DNA from: Paraburkholderia sp. CNPSo 3274
GTDB lineage: Bacteria; Pseudomonadota; Gammaproteobacteria; Burkholderiales; Burkholderiaceae
NCBI RefSeq assembly: GCF_024206475.1
Contig: NZ_JAMBPR010000018.1
Location: 62,001-126,000, forward strand
DNA length: 64,000 nt
Direction: 5' to 3'
This document shows, piece after piece, positions 16,954-29,948 of this stretch. How positions within the stretch are numbered: the first letter of the stretch is position 1; each line of letters opens with the position of its first letter. The notes beneath the pieces are model-generated. The model made no database searches and was not told the DNA's origin. It saw only the letters and a list, made by a program, of their open reading frames with translations. The translations under genes and the position numbers were made by a program.

Positions 16954-18711
16954 ATGACCAACCAACCTGCCCGCGCCACGCCCGATCAGAACGAGCATCA
17001 GAAGATCACCGCGTGGAGCCTGATCAAGCCCTACTGGGTCTCCGAGGAACGCTGGATCGCCTGGGGGCTGCTCGTCGCGATCATCGTGATGAACCTGCTC
17101 GTCGTGTGGATCAACGTGCGCCTCAACGGCTGGAGCGCGGAGTTCTACAACGCGTTGCAGGCCAAGGACGTCAAGCGCTTCCCGCCTCTGTTGATGACCT
17201 TCACCGAACTGGCGTTCGGCTTCATCATCCTCGCAGTGTATGGCCGCTATCTGCGCCAGATGCTCGGCTTTCGCTGGCGCCAGTGGCTTACCACCCGCTT
17301 CCTGAGCGAGTGGCTCGGAAAGGGCGCGTTCTATCGAATCGAGCGCGACCGCCTCGCCGATAACCCCGACCAGCGGATCAGCGACGACCTCCAGTCGTTC
17401 GCCACGACCACGCTCTCGCTCACGCTCGACCTGCTCTCCACGGTCGTCACGCTGATCTCGTTCATCACGATCCTGTGGACGCTCGCGGGTGCGCTCACGG
17501 TCACGCTGGGCGGCACGCCGCTCGCGATTCCGGGCTACATGGTCTGGGCCGCCGCGCTCTATGCCGTGTTCGGCTCGCTCGTGATCCAGAAGGTCGGCCA
17601 CCCGCTCGTGTCGATCAACTACCAGCAACAAAAGGTGGAAGCGGACTTCCGCTTCGGCTTGATCCGCCTGCGCGAAAACGCCGAGCAGATCGCCCTCTAC
17701 GACGGCATGGACACCGAGCGCGGCAACGCGCAAGGCCTCTTCCAGCACATCCGCGACAACTGGTGGCGCGTGATGAAGTACACGAAACGCCTCACCTTCG
17801 TGCTGAGCTTCTACGGCCAGATCGCCATCATCTTCCCGCTCGTGGTGGCCGCGCCGCGCTATTTCGCGGGCGCCTTCACGTTCGGCGTGCTGATGCAGAT
17901 CTCGCAGGCGTTCGGCACCGTGAGCGACTCGTTCTCCTGGTTCATCAACAGTTACTCCACGCTGGTCGAATGGCGCGCTACCGTGAATCGTCTGCGCGAA
18001 TTCGTGCGTGTGATGCACTCGCCGCGCCTGAAGGAATCGGTCTCGCCCGCCACCGAGCACGGCGGCATCAACCTGCACTTCATCGACAACAACGAACTCG
18101 CCACCGAACATCTCAAGCTTTCGCTGCCCAACGGCACGCCGCTCTCCGAAGTGCGCGACATCGCCATCAAGCCGGGCTCGCGCTGGCTCGTGCGCGGCCC
18201 CTCGGGCGCGGGCAAGAGCACGCTGATGCGCGCGCTCGCGGGCCTCTGGCCGTTCGGCGAAGGCTCGATCGACGCCCCCGTGGATGCGCGCATGATGTTC
18301 ATCCCGCAGCAGAGTTATCTGCCCATCGGCACGCTCAAGGCGGCGCTCACCTACCCCTCGCCCGCCGCCGACTACAGCGACGAAGACTGCCGCGAAGCGC
18401 TGCGCGCCTGCCGCCTCGGAGAGTACGCGGATCGTCTCGGCGAATCGGCACACTGGTCGCGCGTGCTCTCGCCGGGCGAGCAGCAACGCCTTGCGGGCGC
18501 GCGCGTGCTGCTGCACAAGCCCGACTATCTGTTCCTCGACGAAGCGACGAGCGCGCTCGACCCCGACAACGAAAATCGCCTCTACAAGCTGTTCGTGGAA
18601 CGCCTGCCCAAGGCGGCGATCGTGAGCGTCGCGCACCGCGAGTCGCTTGCGGCGTACCACCACGAAACGCTCGAGATCGAGCGCATGCCCGAAGAGCGGG
18701 TTGCCGCGTGA
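16954..18711 (+). CDS. ABC exporter/importer with fused ATPase (SbmA/BacA-YddA-like)
   Basis: This 585-residue half-transporter has a membrane domain of the ABC_membrane_2 (SbmA/BacA, YddA) type in residues ~30-340, with about six hydrophobic segments, and a C-terminal ATPase. ATPase motifs are Walker A GPSGAGKST near 414-422, signature LSPGEQQRLAGARVL, and Walker B YLFLDEATSALDP. The GEWLGKG-like loop (SEWLGKGAFYRIE) is typical of the family. The ATG at 16954 has AGGA 7 bases upstream. Relatives move peptides, cobalamin or other vitamins, and the substrate here is unknown. It diverges from the thi operon and is translationally coupled to the following SDR gene. Confidence 0.9.
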   Translation: MTNQPARATPDQNEHQKITAWSLIKPYWVSEERWIAWGLLVAIIVMNLLVVWINVRLNGWSAEFYNALQAKDVKRFPPLLMTFTELAFGFIILAVYGRYLRQMLGFRWRQWLTTRFLSEWLGKGAFYRIERDRLADNPDQRISDDLQSFATTTLSLTLDLLSTVVTLISFITILWTLAGALTVTLGGTPLAIPGYMVWAAALYAVFGSLVIQKVGHPLVSINYQQQKVEADFRFGLIRLRENAEQIALYDGMDTERGNAQGLFQHIRDNWWRVMKYTKRLTFVLSFYGQIAIIFPLVVAAPRYFAGAFTFGVLMQISQAFGTVSDSFSWFINSYSTLVEWRATVNRLREFVRVMHSPRLKESVSPATEHGGINLHFIDNNELATEHLKLSLPNGTPLSEVRDIAIKPGSRWLVRGPSGAGKSTLMRALAGLWPFGEGSIDAPVDARMMFIPQQSYLPIGTLKAALTYPSPAADYSDEDCREALRACRLGEYADRLGESAHWSRVLSPGEQQRLAGARVLLHKPDYLFLDEATSALDPDNENRLYKLFVERLPKAAIVSVAHRESLAAYHHETLEIERMPEERVAA

Positions 18712-19475
18712 GCGCAAGCGCGGCGCGCGTCGTGCTGATCACGGGCGCGGGCTCGGGTATCGGCGCAGCGCTCGCGCGCCGCATCGCAGCGCCTCATGTG
18801 GCGTTGATGCTGCACGCGCGCGGCGCGGATGAGGCGTCGCGCGCGCGGCTCGCCGCCGTTGCCGCCGAGTGCGGGCAGCGAGGCTCGAACTGCGCCACCG
18901 CGTACGGCGATCTCGCGCAGGCCGGCCAGGCGAGCGCGCTCGTGGACGCCACGCTCGCGCACTTCGGTGCGCTCGACCAGTTCGTCGCCAACGCCGGGCA
19001 TGCGCAGCGCCAAACGCTCGCCGCGCTCGACGCCGCCTCGCTCGAAGGCGCATTCGCGGCCATGCCCGCCGCGTTCGCCGCGCTCGTGCAACGCGCGCAG
19101 CCGGCGCTGGAACGCTCGGCGCGCGCCCGCGTGGTCGCGCTGAGTTCGTTCGTCGCGCACCGCTACCGGGCCGGCGCGCCGTTCGCCGCCACCGCCGCCG
19201 CGAAGGCCGCGCTCGAATCGCTGGCGAAAACCGCCGCGGCGGAACTGGCGCCGCACGGCGTGACCGTGAACTGCGTCGCGCCCGGCTATACGCGCAAGGA
19301 CAAGGGCCCCACGCCGGAAAACGCGCCGGTGTGGGAGCGCGCGGCGCAGGAAACGCCGCTCGGCCACGTGGCGGATCCCGCCGATGTCGCCGAACTCATC
19401 GCCTTCCTGCTCTCGGACGCCGCGCGCCACATCACCGGCCAGGTGATTCATGTCGATGGCGGGCTCACGCTCTAG
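18708..19475 (+). CDS. SDR-family oxidoreductase lacking the catalytic tyrosine
   Basis: This 255-residue short-chain dehydrogenase/reductase starts with a GTG that overlaps the stop of the ABC transporter gene (GTGA). The Rossmann motif TGAGSGIG at about 10-17, the NAG triad in VANAGHAQ near 88, and the C-terminal VNCVAPGYTRKDKGPTP and HVDGG segments are clear. The active-site region reads AGAPFAATAAAKAALE: the lysine is present, but the residue four before it is Thr, not the usual Tyr. Activity as a normal dehydrogenase is therefore doubtful. Coupling to the exporter suggests a shared substrate or pathway, which is inference only. Confidence 0.88.
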   Translation: MSASAARVVLITGAGSGIGAALARRIAAPHVALMLHARGADEASRARLAAVAAECGQRGSNCATAYGDLAQAGQASALVDATLAHFGALDQFVANAGHAQRQTLAALDAASLEGAFAAMPAAFAALVQRAQPALERSARARVVALSSFVAHRYRAGAPFAATAAAKAALESLAKTAAAELAPHGVTVNCVAPGYTRKDKGPTPENAPVWERAAQETPLGHVADPADVAELIAFLLSDAARHITGQVIHVDGGLTL

Positions 19476-19714
19476 CGCGCGGTCCCCGCGCGCCATCGTT
19501 CGCTTGCTATCGAACTAAACATCGGAATACAACGATAGCGGGCGCCCCTAATTGCCCCTCGCCTCAGCACGGTTTCGCACCGTAAAATACCCCTCCAGCA
19601 CACCGGAGACGGGCGGCGTTGCACCGCGCAGCCCGTCAACGCCAAGCGTACACGCCACCCAACGCGTTTGCGCCAGCCGGGTCGCAAGCGCCGCACGCGC
19701 CGCTCACCCGGTTC

Positions 19715-19728
19715 GTTGTGTGCACAAC
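19715..19728. promoter_or_regulatory. Dyad GTTGTG-2-CACAAC upstream of MFS gene
   Basis: A perfect 6+6 inverted repeat with a 2-base centre ends 21 bases upstream of the MFS start codon. It could be an operator for a dimeric regulator controlling the transporter-dadA pair. No regulator gene is adjacent and no second copy was noticed nearby. It may be chance. Confidence 0.3.
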
Positions 19729-19749
19729 AAATATGGGGGAAGACACGCG

Positions 19750-21045
19750 ATGGGCTACTTTCAATGGTTCACCGAGTTGAACGCGCGCGAGCGGCGCACG
19801 CTCTACGCGGGATTCGGCGGCTACGCCGTCGACGCGTTCGACTTCATGATCTACTCGTTCCTGATCCCGACGCTCATCGCGACCTGGGGCATGACCAAGA
19901 GCGAGGCCGGCATGATCGCGACCAGCTCGCTGATCTCCTCGGCGATCGGCGGCTGGCTCGCCGGCATCCTCGCCGACCGCTACGGCCGCGTGCGCGTGCT
20001 GCAGTGGACCATCGCCACCTTCGCGGTCTTCACCTGCCTCTCCGGCTTCACGCATTCGTTCTGGCAACTGCTCGCCACGCGCACGCTGCAGGGCATCGGC
20101 TTTGGCGGCGAATGGACGGTCGTCACGATGATGATGGCCGAAACGATCCGCTCGCCGCAGCATCGCGCCAAGGCCGTGGGCACGGTGCAGAGCAGCTGGT
20201 CGTTCGGCTGGGGCGCGGCCGCCATCCTGTACTGGGCCTTCTTCGCCCTGTTACCCGAGGAATACGCGTGGCGCGCGTGCTTCTGGATCGGCATCGTGCC
20301 TGCGCTCTGGATTTTCTATGTGCGCCGCAACGTGAGTGACCCCGACGTGTTCGTCGCCACGCGCCGTGCGCGCGAAAGCGGCGCGATGCAAAGCCACTTC
20401 ATGCAGATCTTCGCGCCCGCGCATCTGGCCACCACCCTGCTCGGCAGCGCGCTGTGCACCGGCATGCTCGGCGGCTACTACGCGATCACCACCTGGCTGC
20501 CCACCTACCTCAAGACGGTGCGCCACCTCTCGGTGTTCAACACGAGCGGCTATCTGATCGTGCTGATCGTCGGCTCGTTCACGGGCTATATCGTCGGCGC
20601 GATCCTCTGCGACAAGATCGGCCGGCGCGCCTCGTTCATCCTGTTCGCCATCGGCTCGTTTGTGCTCGGCATGGCCTACACAATGCTGCCGATCACCGAC
20701 ACCGCCATGCTCCTGCTCGGCTTTCCGCTCGGCATCGTCGTGCAAGGCATTTTCGCGGGCGTCGGCGCGTATCTCTCGGAGCTCTACCCGAACGCGATCC
20801 GCGGCTCGGGTCAGGGCTTCTGCTACAACCTCGGACGCGGGCTCGGCTCGTTTTTCCCGATTCTCGTGGGCACGTTCGCGCAAACCACCTCGCTCGTGAA
20901 GTCGATCGGCGTGGTGGCCGGCGCGGGCTATCTGCTCGTGATCGTCGCGGCGCTGTGCCTGCCGGAGACGAAGGGCAAGGCGCTGACCGAGGAAACACCT
21001 GCTGCTGCGAGCGAGCGCCCGTCTGCGGAGTCCACTGCACGATGA
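19750..21045 (+). CDS. MFS transporter, sugar/organic-acid:H+ symporter type
   Basis: This 431-residue major facilitator protein has about 12 hydrophobic segments. The signature between helices 2 and 3 is present as GILADRYGRVRVL near 77-89, and its internal repeat as ILCDKIGRRASFILF. The N-terminus FTELNARERRTLYAGFGGYAVDAFDFMIYSFLIPTL carries the acidic residues typical of symporters for organic acids, sialate or sugars. The ATG at 19750 is preceded by GGGGGA; the upstream open frame is Arg/Pro-rich and unlikely. dadA follows after 49 bases, so uptake of a substrate related to D-amino acid catabolism is possible. Confidence 0.9.
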   Translation: MGYFQWFTELNARERRTLYAGFGGYAVDAFDFMIYSFLIPTLIATWGMTKSEAGMIATSSLISSAIGGWLAGILADRYGRVRVLQWTIATFAVFTCLSGFTHSFWQLLATRTLQGIGFGGEWTVVTMMMAETIRSPQHRAKAVGTVQSSWSFGWGAAAILYWAFFALLPEEYAWRACFWIGIVPALWIFYVRRNVSDPDVFVATRRARESGAMQSHFMQIFAPAHLATTLLGSALCTGMLGGYYAITTWLPTYLKTVRHLSVFNTSGYLIVLIVGSFTGYIVGAILCDKIGRRASFILFAIGSFVLGMAYTMLPITDTAMLLLGFPLGIVVQGIFAGVGAYLSELYPNAIRGSGQGFCYNLGRGLGSFFPILVGTFAQTTSLVKSIGVVAGAGYLLVIVAALCLPETKGKALTEETPAAASERPSAESTAR

Positions 21046-21094
21046 GCGCGAACATGCTGCAATACCGACCGTCCCTCCCTGTTGTGCGACCGGC

Positions 21095-22459
21095 ATGAAA
21101 ACGATCGTCCTCGGCGCCGGTGTGATCGGCGTCGCTACTGCGTACTATCTGAGCGAACGAGGCTGCGACGTCACGGTCGTCGAACGGGAACCGGGCGTCG
21201 CGCTCGGCACGAGCTTCGGCAACGCCGGTGTCATCGCGCCCGGCTATGTCACGCCGTGGGCTGCGCCCGGCATGCCCGCGAAGCTCATCAAATATCTCCT
21301 CAAGCCCACCTCGCCGCTCATTTTCCGGCCCACGCTCGACGCCGCGCAGTGGCGCTGGATCGCGCGCTGGCTGCGCGAATGCGATCTCGTGCGGTTTCGC
21401 GTGAACAAGCAACGCATGCAGCGCATCGCCTATTACAGCCGCGAATGCCTGCACGCGTTTCGCGCCACGCACGCGTTCGAGTACGGGCGCAGTCAGGGCT
21501 ATCTCCAACTCTTTCGCAGCGAGTACGACGTCGAACTCGCGCAACCGGCGCTCGGCGTGCTGCGCGACGCGGGCATCGTCTTTCGCGAGCTCGATTCCGC
21601 CGGTTGCGCGCAGGTCGAGCCGGGGCTTGCCTGGTCGCGCGTGAAACCGGTGGCGGGCGTCTATCTGCCCGAAGACGAGGCCGGCGACTGCGCACGCTTC
21701 ACGCGCGAACTGCGCTCCGTATGCGAAGCACGCGGCGTCACGTTTCTGTTCGATACCGAAGTGCTCGCGCTCGAAGCCGCGGGCGGCAAGGTGAACGGCG
21801 TGCGCGTGCGCGCGGTGCCCGGGCGGCGCACGGCGAACAACCGCAAGGACCGGCGCGAGCAGCGCCGCGCCCCGGCCGAAGTGCTGCGCCCGGCCGAGCG
21901 CAGCGAGCCCGCCGACGACACGCCCCATACGCTCGCCGCCGATGCCGTGGTGGTCGCACTGGGCGTGGAGAGCGCGGCGCTCGTCGTCCCGCTTGGCGTG
22001 CGGGTGCCGCTGTATCCGGTGAAAGGCTATTCGGCCACGCTGCCTGTGGTCGATGAGCAGAAGGCACCGCGCGCCGCGCTCATGGACGAGTCGCTCAAGA
22101 CCGCGATCACGCGATTCGGCCCGTATCTGCGTGTGGCGGGGACGGCGGAACTAGGCGACCACCGCGCGACGCTGCGCGAGCAGGCACTGCAAACGCTCAT
22201 GAAAGTGCTCGACGACTGGTTCCCGCACGCCGCGACGCCTTCATCGGCGCAATTCTGGGTGGGGCGCCGGCCGATGGTGCCGGACGGCGCGCCGCTTCTC
22301 GGCCCGTCGGGTGTGGATGGCCTGTGGCTGAACGTCGGGCACGGCTCGACGGGCTGGGCGATGTCGATGGGCTCGGGCCGCGTGCTCGCGGACCTCGTTA
22401 CGCAGCGCTTGCCGGAAATCGATCTCGACGGCTTGACGCTGGCGCGGTATCGCCATTAA
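21095..22459 (+). CDS. dadA: D-amino acid dehydrogenase small subunit (DadA-like) with basic insert
   Basis: This FAD-dependent DAO-family dehydrogenase oxidises D-amino acids at the membrane and passes electrons to the respiratory chain. The 454-residue protein opens MKTIVLGAGVIGVATAYYLSERG (FAD motif). It has GTSFGNAGVIAPGYVTPWAAPG near 38-59 and the C-terminal LWLNVGHGSTGWAMSMGSGRVLADL, all diagnostic of DadA. Residues ~243-275 form a strongly charged Arg/Glu/Pro-rich insert that typical DadA of ~415-430 residues lacks. It probably shares a transcript with the MFS gene. It is convergent with thpR, 33 bases away. Confidence 0.9.
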   Translation: MKTIVLGAGVIGVATAYYLSERGCDVTVVEREPGVALGTSFGNAGVIAPGYVTPWAAPGMPAKLIKYLLKPTSPLIFRPTLDAAQWRWIARWLRECDLVRFRVNKQRMQRIAYYSRECLHAFRATHAFEYGRSQGYLQLFRSEYDVELAQPALGVLRDAGIVFRELDSAGCAQVEPGLAWSRVKPVAGVYLPEDEAGDCARFTRELRSVCEARGVTFLFDTEVLALEAAGGKVNGVRVRAVPGRRTANNRKDRREQRRAPAEVLRPAERSEPADDTPHTLAADAVVVALGVESAALVVPLGVRVPLYPVKGYSATLPVVDEQKAPRAALMDESLKTAITRFGPYLRVAGTAELGDHRATLREQALQTLMKVLDDWFPHAATPSSAQFWVGRRPMVPDGAPLLGPSGVDGLWLNVGHGSTGWAMSMGSGRVLADLVTQRLPEIDLDGLTLARYRH

Positions 22460-22492
22460 GCGTCGGTAGAGACGGCAACGCGCGACGACGCC

Positions 22493-23053
22493 TCAATCGA
22501 GCGCGACGCTCGCCAACGCCTCGTAGCGCGCGCCCTGCCTCGCGAGCGTGCTCGAATACAGCACCAGCGCCTCGAAGCGCAACGGCGGCAGCGCTTCCCC
22601 GCCGCTTGGCGCCGGTGCGCCCACGGCGTCGCGCGCGAAGCGCGCGAGCGTCACGTGCGGGCGGAACGCACGCGCGTCGAGCGGCAAGCCCACGTCTCCC
22701 ATGAGTGAGCGCACGCGCCAGTCGAGCGCCGTGAACGCGTCCGACATCGCGAGCACGGCCACCATGAGGCGCGGATGCGCGCGTCCCGGCCAGCATTCGA
22801 TATGCGTGACTTGCGCGGGCGGGAGGAGCGGCGCCTGCTCTGCGAGCCGCCGCGAGAGCACGTGGCCCTGGTCGAACGACATCGCGCCGATGAACGTCAC
22901 TGTCAGATGAAGTTGCGCATAGGGCACGCGCCGCGCATTGGACGGCACGTCTAGCGCGGCGAGCGCATCGCGCGACGCCGCAGTGGGCGAAAGCGCGATG
23001 AAGCAGCGCCGCCATTGCTGCGTGTCACGATCGGTCTCGCGGGCTTCGGACAT
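22493..23053 (-). CDS. thpR: RNA 2',3'-cyclic phosphodiesterase ThpR (2'-5' RNA ligase family)
   Basis: This 186-residue 2H phosphoesterase has both HxTx motifs: HLTV at H49-T51 and HVTL at H133-T135. The region around FRPHVTLARFAR matches the bacterial LigT/ThpR family, which opens 2',3'-cyclic phosphates on RNA ends. Its physiological role in bacteria is unclear. A GAGG lies 10 bases upstream of the ATG. A short ORF with a stronger ribosome binding site overlaps its 5' end in another frame. Confidence 0.88.
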   Translation of the reverse strand: MSEARETDRDTQQWRRCFIALSPTAASRDALAALDVPSNARRVPYAQLHLTVTFIGAMSFDQGHVLSRRLAEQAPLLPPAQVTHIECWPGRAHPRLMVAVLAMSDAFTALDWRVRSLMGDVGLPLDARAFRPHVTLARFARDAVGAPAPSGGEALPPLRFEALVLYSSTLARQGARYEALASVALD

Positions 23054-23090
23054 GATCGGCGGGCCTCGTTCGGTCGGGCAATCGCGTCAT
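23025..23090 (-). CDS. Possible 21-codon ORF overlapping thpR start
   Basis: ATG behind a perfect GGAGG with 6-base spacing opens a 21-codon frame (MTRLPDRTRPADHVRSPRDR plus Ser). It runs 29 bases into thpR in a different frame. It could influence thpR translation by coupling or competition. The Arg/Pro-rich composition is typical of chance frames in this GC content, so I give low weight to it being a real peptide. Confidence 0.25.
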   Translation of the reverse strand: MTRLPDRTRPADHVRSPRDRS

Positions 23091-23142
23091 GGTAATCCTC
23101 CAGCACGAGGCGTGCTCCCATGCAAACCCGCAGCACGGACGT

Positions 23143-23173
23143 AAAAAAGCCGGGTCACCCTCGCGGGTGCCCA
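23143..23173 (-). terminator. Intrinsic terminator downstream of gltD and its tail repeats
   Basis: On the minus strand, GGGCACCC and GGGTGACCC form a stem with one bulge and a GCGA loop, followed by GGC and six T. It lies beyond both extra copies of the gltD tail and before thpR, so the gltBD transcript probably includes the repeats. Confidence 0.75.
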
Positions 23174-23235
23174 GCTTCTGTCGTGCGTCTCCTGCCGTCT
23201 CCCGTGCGTCCCAGCGAATTGCGGGACACACCGGA

Positions 23236-23354
23236 TTTAGCGAGGCAACTCCGAGCTGCCCATCAGATACGCATCGACGGAGCGCGCGCACTGACGACCT
23301 TCGCGTGTCGACCAGAGTTAGCGCTTTAGCGCTTACTCTGGTCCCAATCCGCGG
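23236..23354. repeat. Extra copy 1 of the gltD 3' end plus 34-bp dyad (119-bp unit, distal)
   Basis: About 70 bases repeat the last 22 codons and stop of gltD on the minus strand ([20 protein letters not shown], then PR and stop). The remaining 49 bases hold a dyad at 23310-23343 with 16-base arms, one mismatch and a TT loop. It differs from copy 2 at four bases, three of them in the coding-like part and all synonymous. It has no start codon of its own. Confidence 0.95.
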
Positions 23355-23473
23355 TTTAACGCGGCAACTCCGAGCTGCCCATCAGATACGCGTCGACGGA
23401 GCGCGCGCACTGACGACCTTCGCGTGTCGACCAGAGGTAGCGCTTTAGCGCTTACTCTGGTCCCAATCCGCGG
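23355..23473. repeat. Extra copy 2 of the gltD 3' end plus 34-bp dyad (119-bp unit, proximal)
   Basis: Directly abutting both copy 1 and the true gltD end, this unit has the same 119-base period. Against the genuine gltD tail (23474-23543) it differs by one synonymous base in 70. The dyad at 23429-23462 has two mismatches in its arms. Homology to gltD stops abruptly inside codons for the sequence AIREGRQ, where gltD continues and the repeats change to spacer. Confidence 0.95.
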
Positions 23474-23474
23474 T

Positions 23475-24941
23475 TTAACGCGGCAACTCCGAACTGCCCA
23501 TCAGATACGCGTCGACGGAGCGCGCGCACTGACGACCTTCGCGGATCGCCCACACCACGAGCGACTGGCCGCGGCGCATGTCGCCGGCGGTGAAGACCTT
23601 GTCGACCGACGTGTAGTACGCCTTCTCGCCTTCGGTCGAGGCACGCACGTTGCCGCGCGCATCCTTCTCGACGCCGAATGCTTCCAGCACCGGCGAAACC
23701 GGCTGCGTGAAGCCCATGGCGAGCAGCACGAGATCGGCCTTCATTTCGAATTCCGAGCCCGGCACTTCGACCATCTTGCCGTCCTTCCACTCCACGCGCG
23801 CGGCGATCAGCTTCTCGATCTTGCCGTTCTTGCCTTCGAGGCGCTTGGTCGCGACCGCCCAGTCGCGCGAGCAACCTTCGTCGTGCGACGAAGACGTGCG
23901 CAGCTTGATCGGCCAGTACGGCCACACGAGCGGCTTGTTCTCTTCCTCGGGCGGCTGCGGCAGCAGTTCGAACTGCGTGACGCTCTTCGCGCCGTGGCGG
24001 TTCGAGGTGCCGACGCAGTCGGAACCCGTATCGCCGCCGCCGATCACGACCACATGCTTGCCCTTGGCGAGCAACTGGTTCGGCAGCTTGTCGCCGGCGT
24101 TGACCTTGTTCTGCTGCGGCAGGAACTCCATGGCGTAGTAGATGCCTTCGAGTTCGCGGCCCGGCACAGGCAGATCACGCGGCGTTTCCGAACCGCCTGC
24201 GATCACCACGGCGTCGAACTGATCCTTGAGCTCGTCCGGCGAGATCGTTTCCTTCGCCGTGTTGCCGAGGTACGCAGGCAGTTCGCCTTTGCCGATGAAC
24301 ACGTTGGCGCGGAACGTCACGCCTTCGGCTTCCATCTGGCGCATGCGGCGGTCGATCAGCCACTTCTCCAGCTTGAAGTCGGGGATGCCGTAGCGCAGCA
24401 GGCCGCCAACGCGGTCGTTCTTCTCGAACACCGTCACGTCGTGACCGGCACGCGCAAGCTGCTGTGCGGCGGCGAGACCCGCGGGGCCCGAACCGACCAC
24501 GGCGACCTTCTTGCCCGTCTTGTGCTTCGCGACTTGCGGCGCGACCCAGCCTTCGGCCCAGGCCTTGTCGATGATCGCGTGCTCGATCGACTTGATGCCT
24601 ACGGGATCGTCGTTGATGCCGAGCGTGCACGCCGCTTCGCAGGGCGCCGGGCAGATACGGCCCGTGAACTCGGGGAAATTGTTCGTGGAATGCAGGACGT
24701 CGATCGCGCTCTTCCAGTCCTGGCGGAACACGAGGTCGTTGAAGTCCGGAATGATGTTGTTGACCGGGCAGCCGTTATTGCAGAACGGGATGCCGCAGTC
24801 CATGCAGCGCGCGCCCTGGATCTTCGCGTCGGCGTCGGAGAGCGCCGCCACGAATTCCTTGTAGTGCTTCACGCGCGTGAGCGGTGCTTCGTACGCCTCA
24901 TGCTGGCGCTCGAACTCGAGAAAACCGGTTGCCTTACCCAT
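23475..24941 (-). CDS. gltD: Glutamate synthase (NADPH) small subunit GltD
   Basis: GltD accepts electrons from NADPH on FAD and passes them through iron-sulfur clusters to GltB for glutamate synthesis from glutamine and 2-oxoglutarate. The 488-residue protein has the N-terminal cluster cysteines C46, C49, C54, C58 and C97, C101, C105. The FAD motif [21 protein letters not shown] lies near 147-167, the NADPH motif [15 protein letters not shown] follows, and the C-terminal FAD loop is [21 protein letters not shown]. It lies 119 bases downstream of gltB. Its last 22 codons and stop are duplicated twice in tandem immediately downstream. Confidence 0.97.
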   Translation of the reverse strand: MGKATGFLEFERQHEAYEAPLTRVKHYKEFVAALSDADAKIQGARCMDCGIPFCNNGCPVNNIIPDFNDLVFRQDWKSAIDVLHSTNNFPEFTGRICPAPCEAACTLGINDDPVGIKSIEHAIIDKAWAEGWVAPQVAKHKTGKKVAVVGSGPAGLAAAQQLARAGHDVTVFEKNDRVGGLLRYGIPDFKLEKWLIDRRMRQMEAEGVTFRANVFIGKGELPAYLGNTAKETISPDELKDQFDAVVIAGGSETPRDLPVPGRELEGIYYAMEFLPQQNKVNAGDKLPNQLLAKGKHVVVIGGGDTGSDCVGTSNRHGAKSVTQFELLPQPPEEENKPLVWPYWPIKLRTSSSHDEGCSRDWAVATKRLEGKNGKIEKLIAARVEWKDGKMVEVPGSEFEMKADLVLLAMGFTQPVSPVLEAFGVEKDARGNVRASTEGEKAYYTSVDKVFTAGDMRRGQSLVVWAIREGRQCARSVDAYLMGSSELPR

Positions 24942-25060
24942 AGGGTTCTCGTCTATCTCTATCTATTCGGTGAGGGGACCGCGCCCGCCGCCGCGCCGGG
25001 TTTTCGCAACCCACATCGCGCGGCAGGCGCTTCGTCGTCTTGGAATCGTTTCGTCGCGGT

Positions 25061-29761
<4,701 letters not shown>

Positions 29762-29900
29762 GGGGACACCGTCAGAGTGGGGGCCGTTGCCAGCCGTTGA
29801 ATCCATTTTCTTGATTTACGCCGCTTGCGTGACCGCTGTACGGCGTTTCGCGGGGTATTACGTGCTTCCCGCGTTATGCGCCCAGGAGAGCCGAAAGGCG

Positions 29901-29929
29901 AATATACGCGACGAATCAAGGGGATGCAA
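29901..29929 (-). promoter_or_regulatory. Sigma-70 promoter candidate for gltBD
   Basis: On the minus strand TTGCAT and TATATT are separated by exactly 17 bases. The transcript would start about 130 bases upstream of the chosen gltB start. The surrounding ~100 bases are clearly more AT-rich than the rest of the window. Confidence 0.65.
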
Positions 29930-29948
29930 ATAAAAGGTGATGTTCGAA

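Noticed and set aside
23236..23543. CRISPR-like array
   Set aside because: The units are 119 bases, contiguous and gltD-derived, with no variable spacers and no cas genes.
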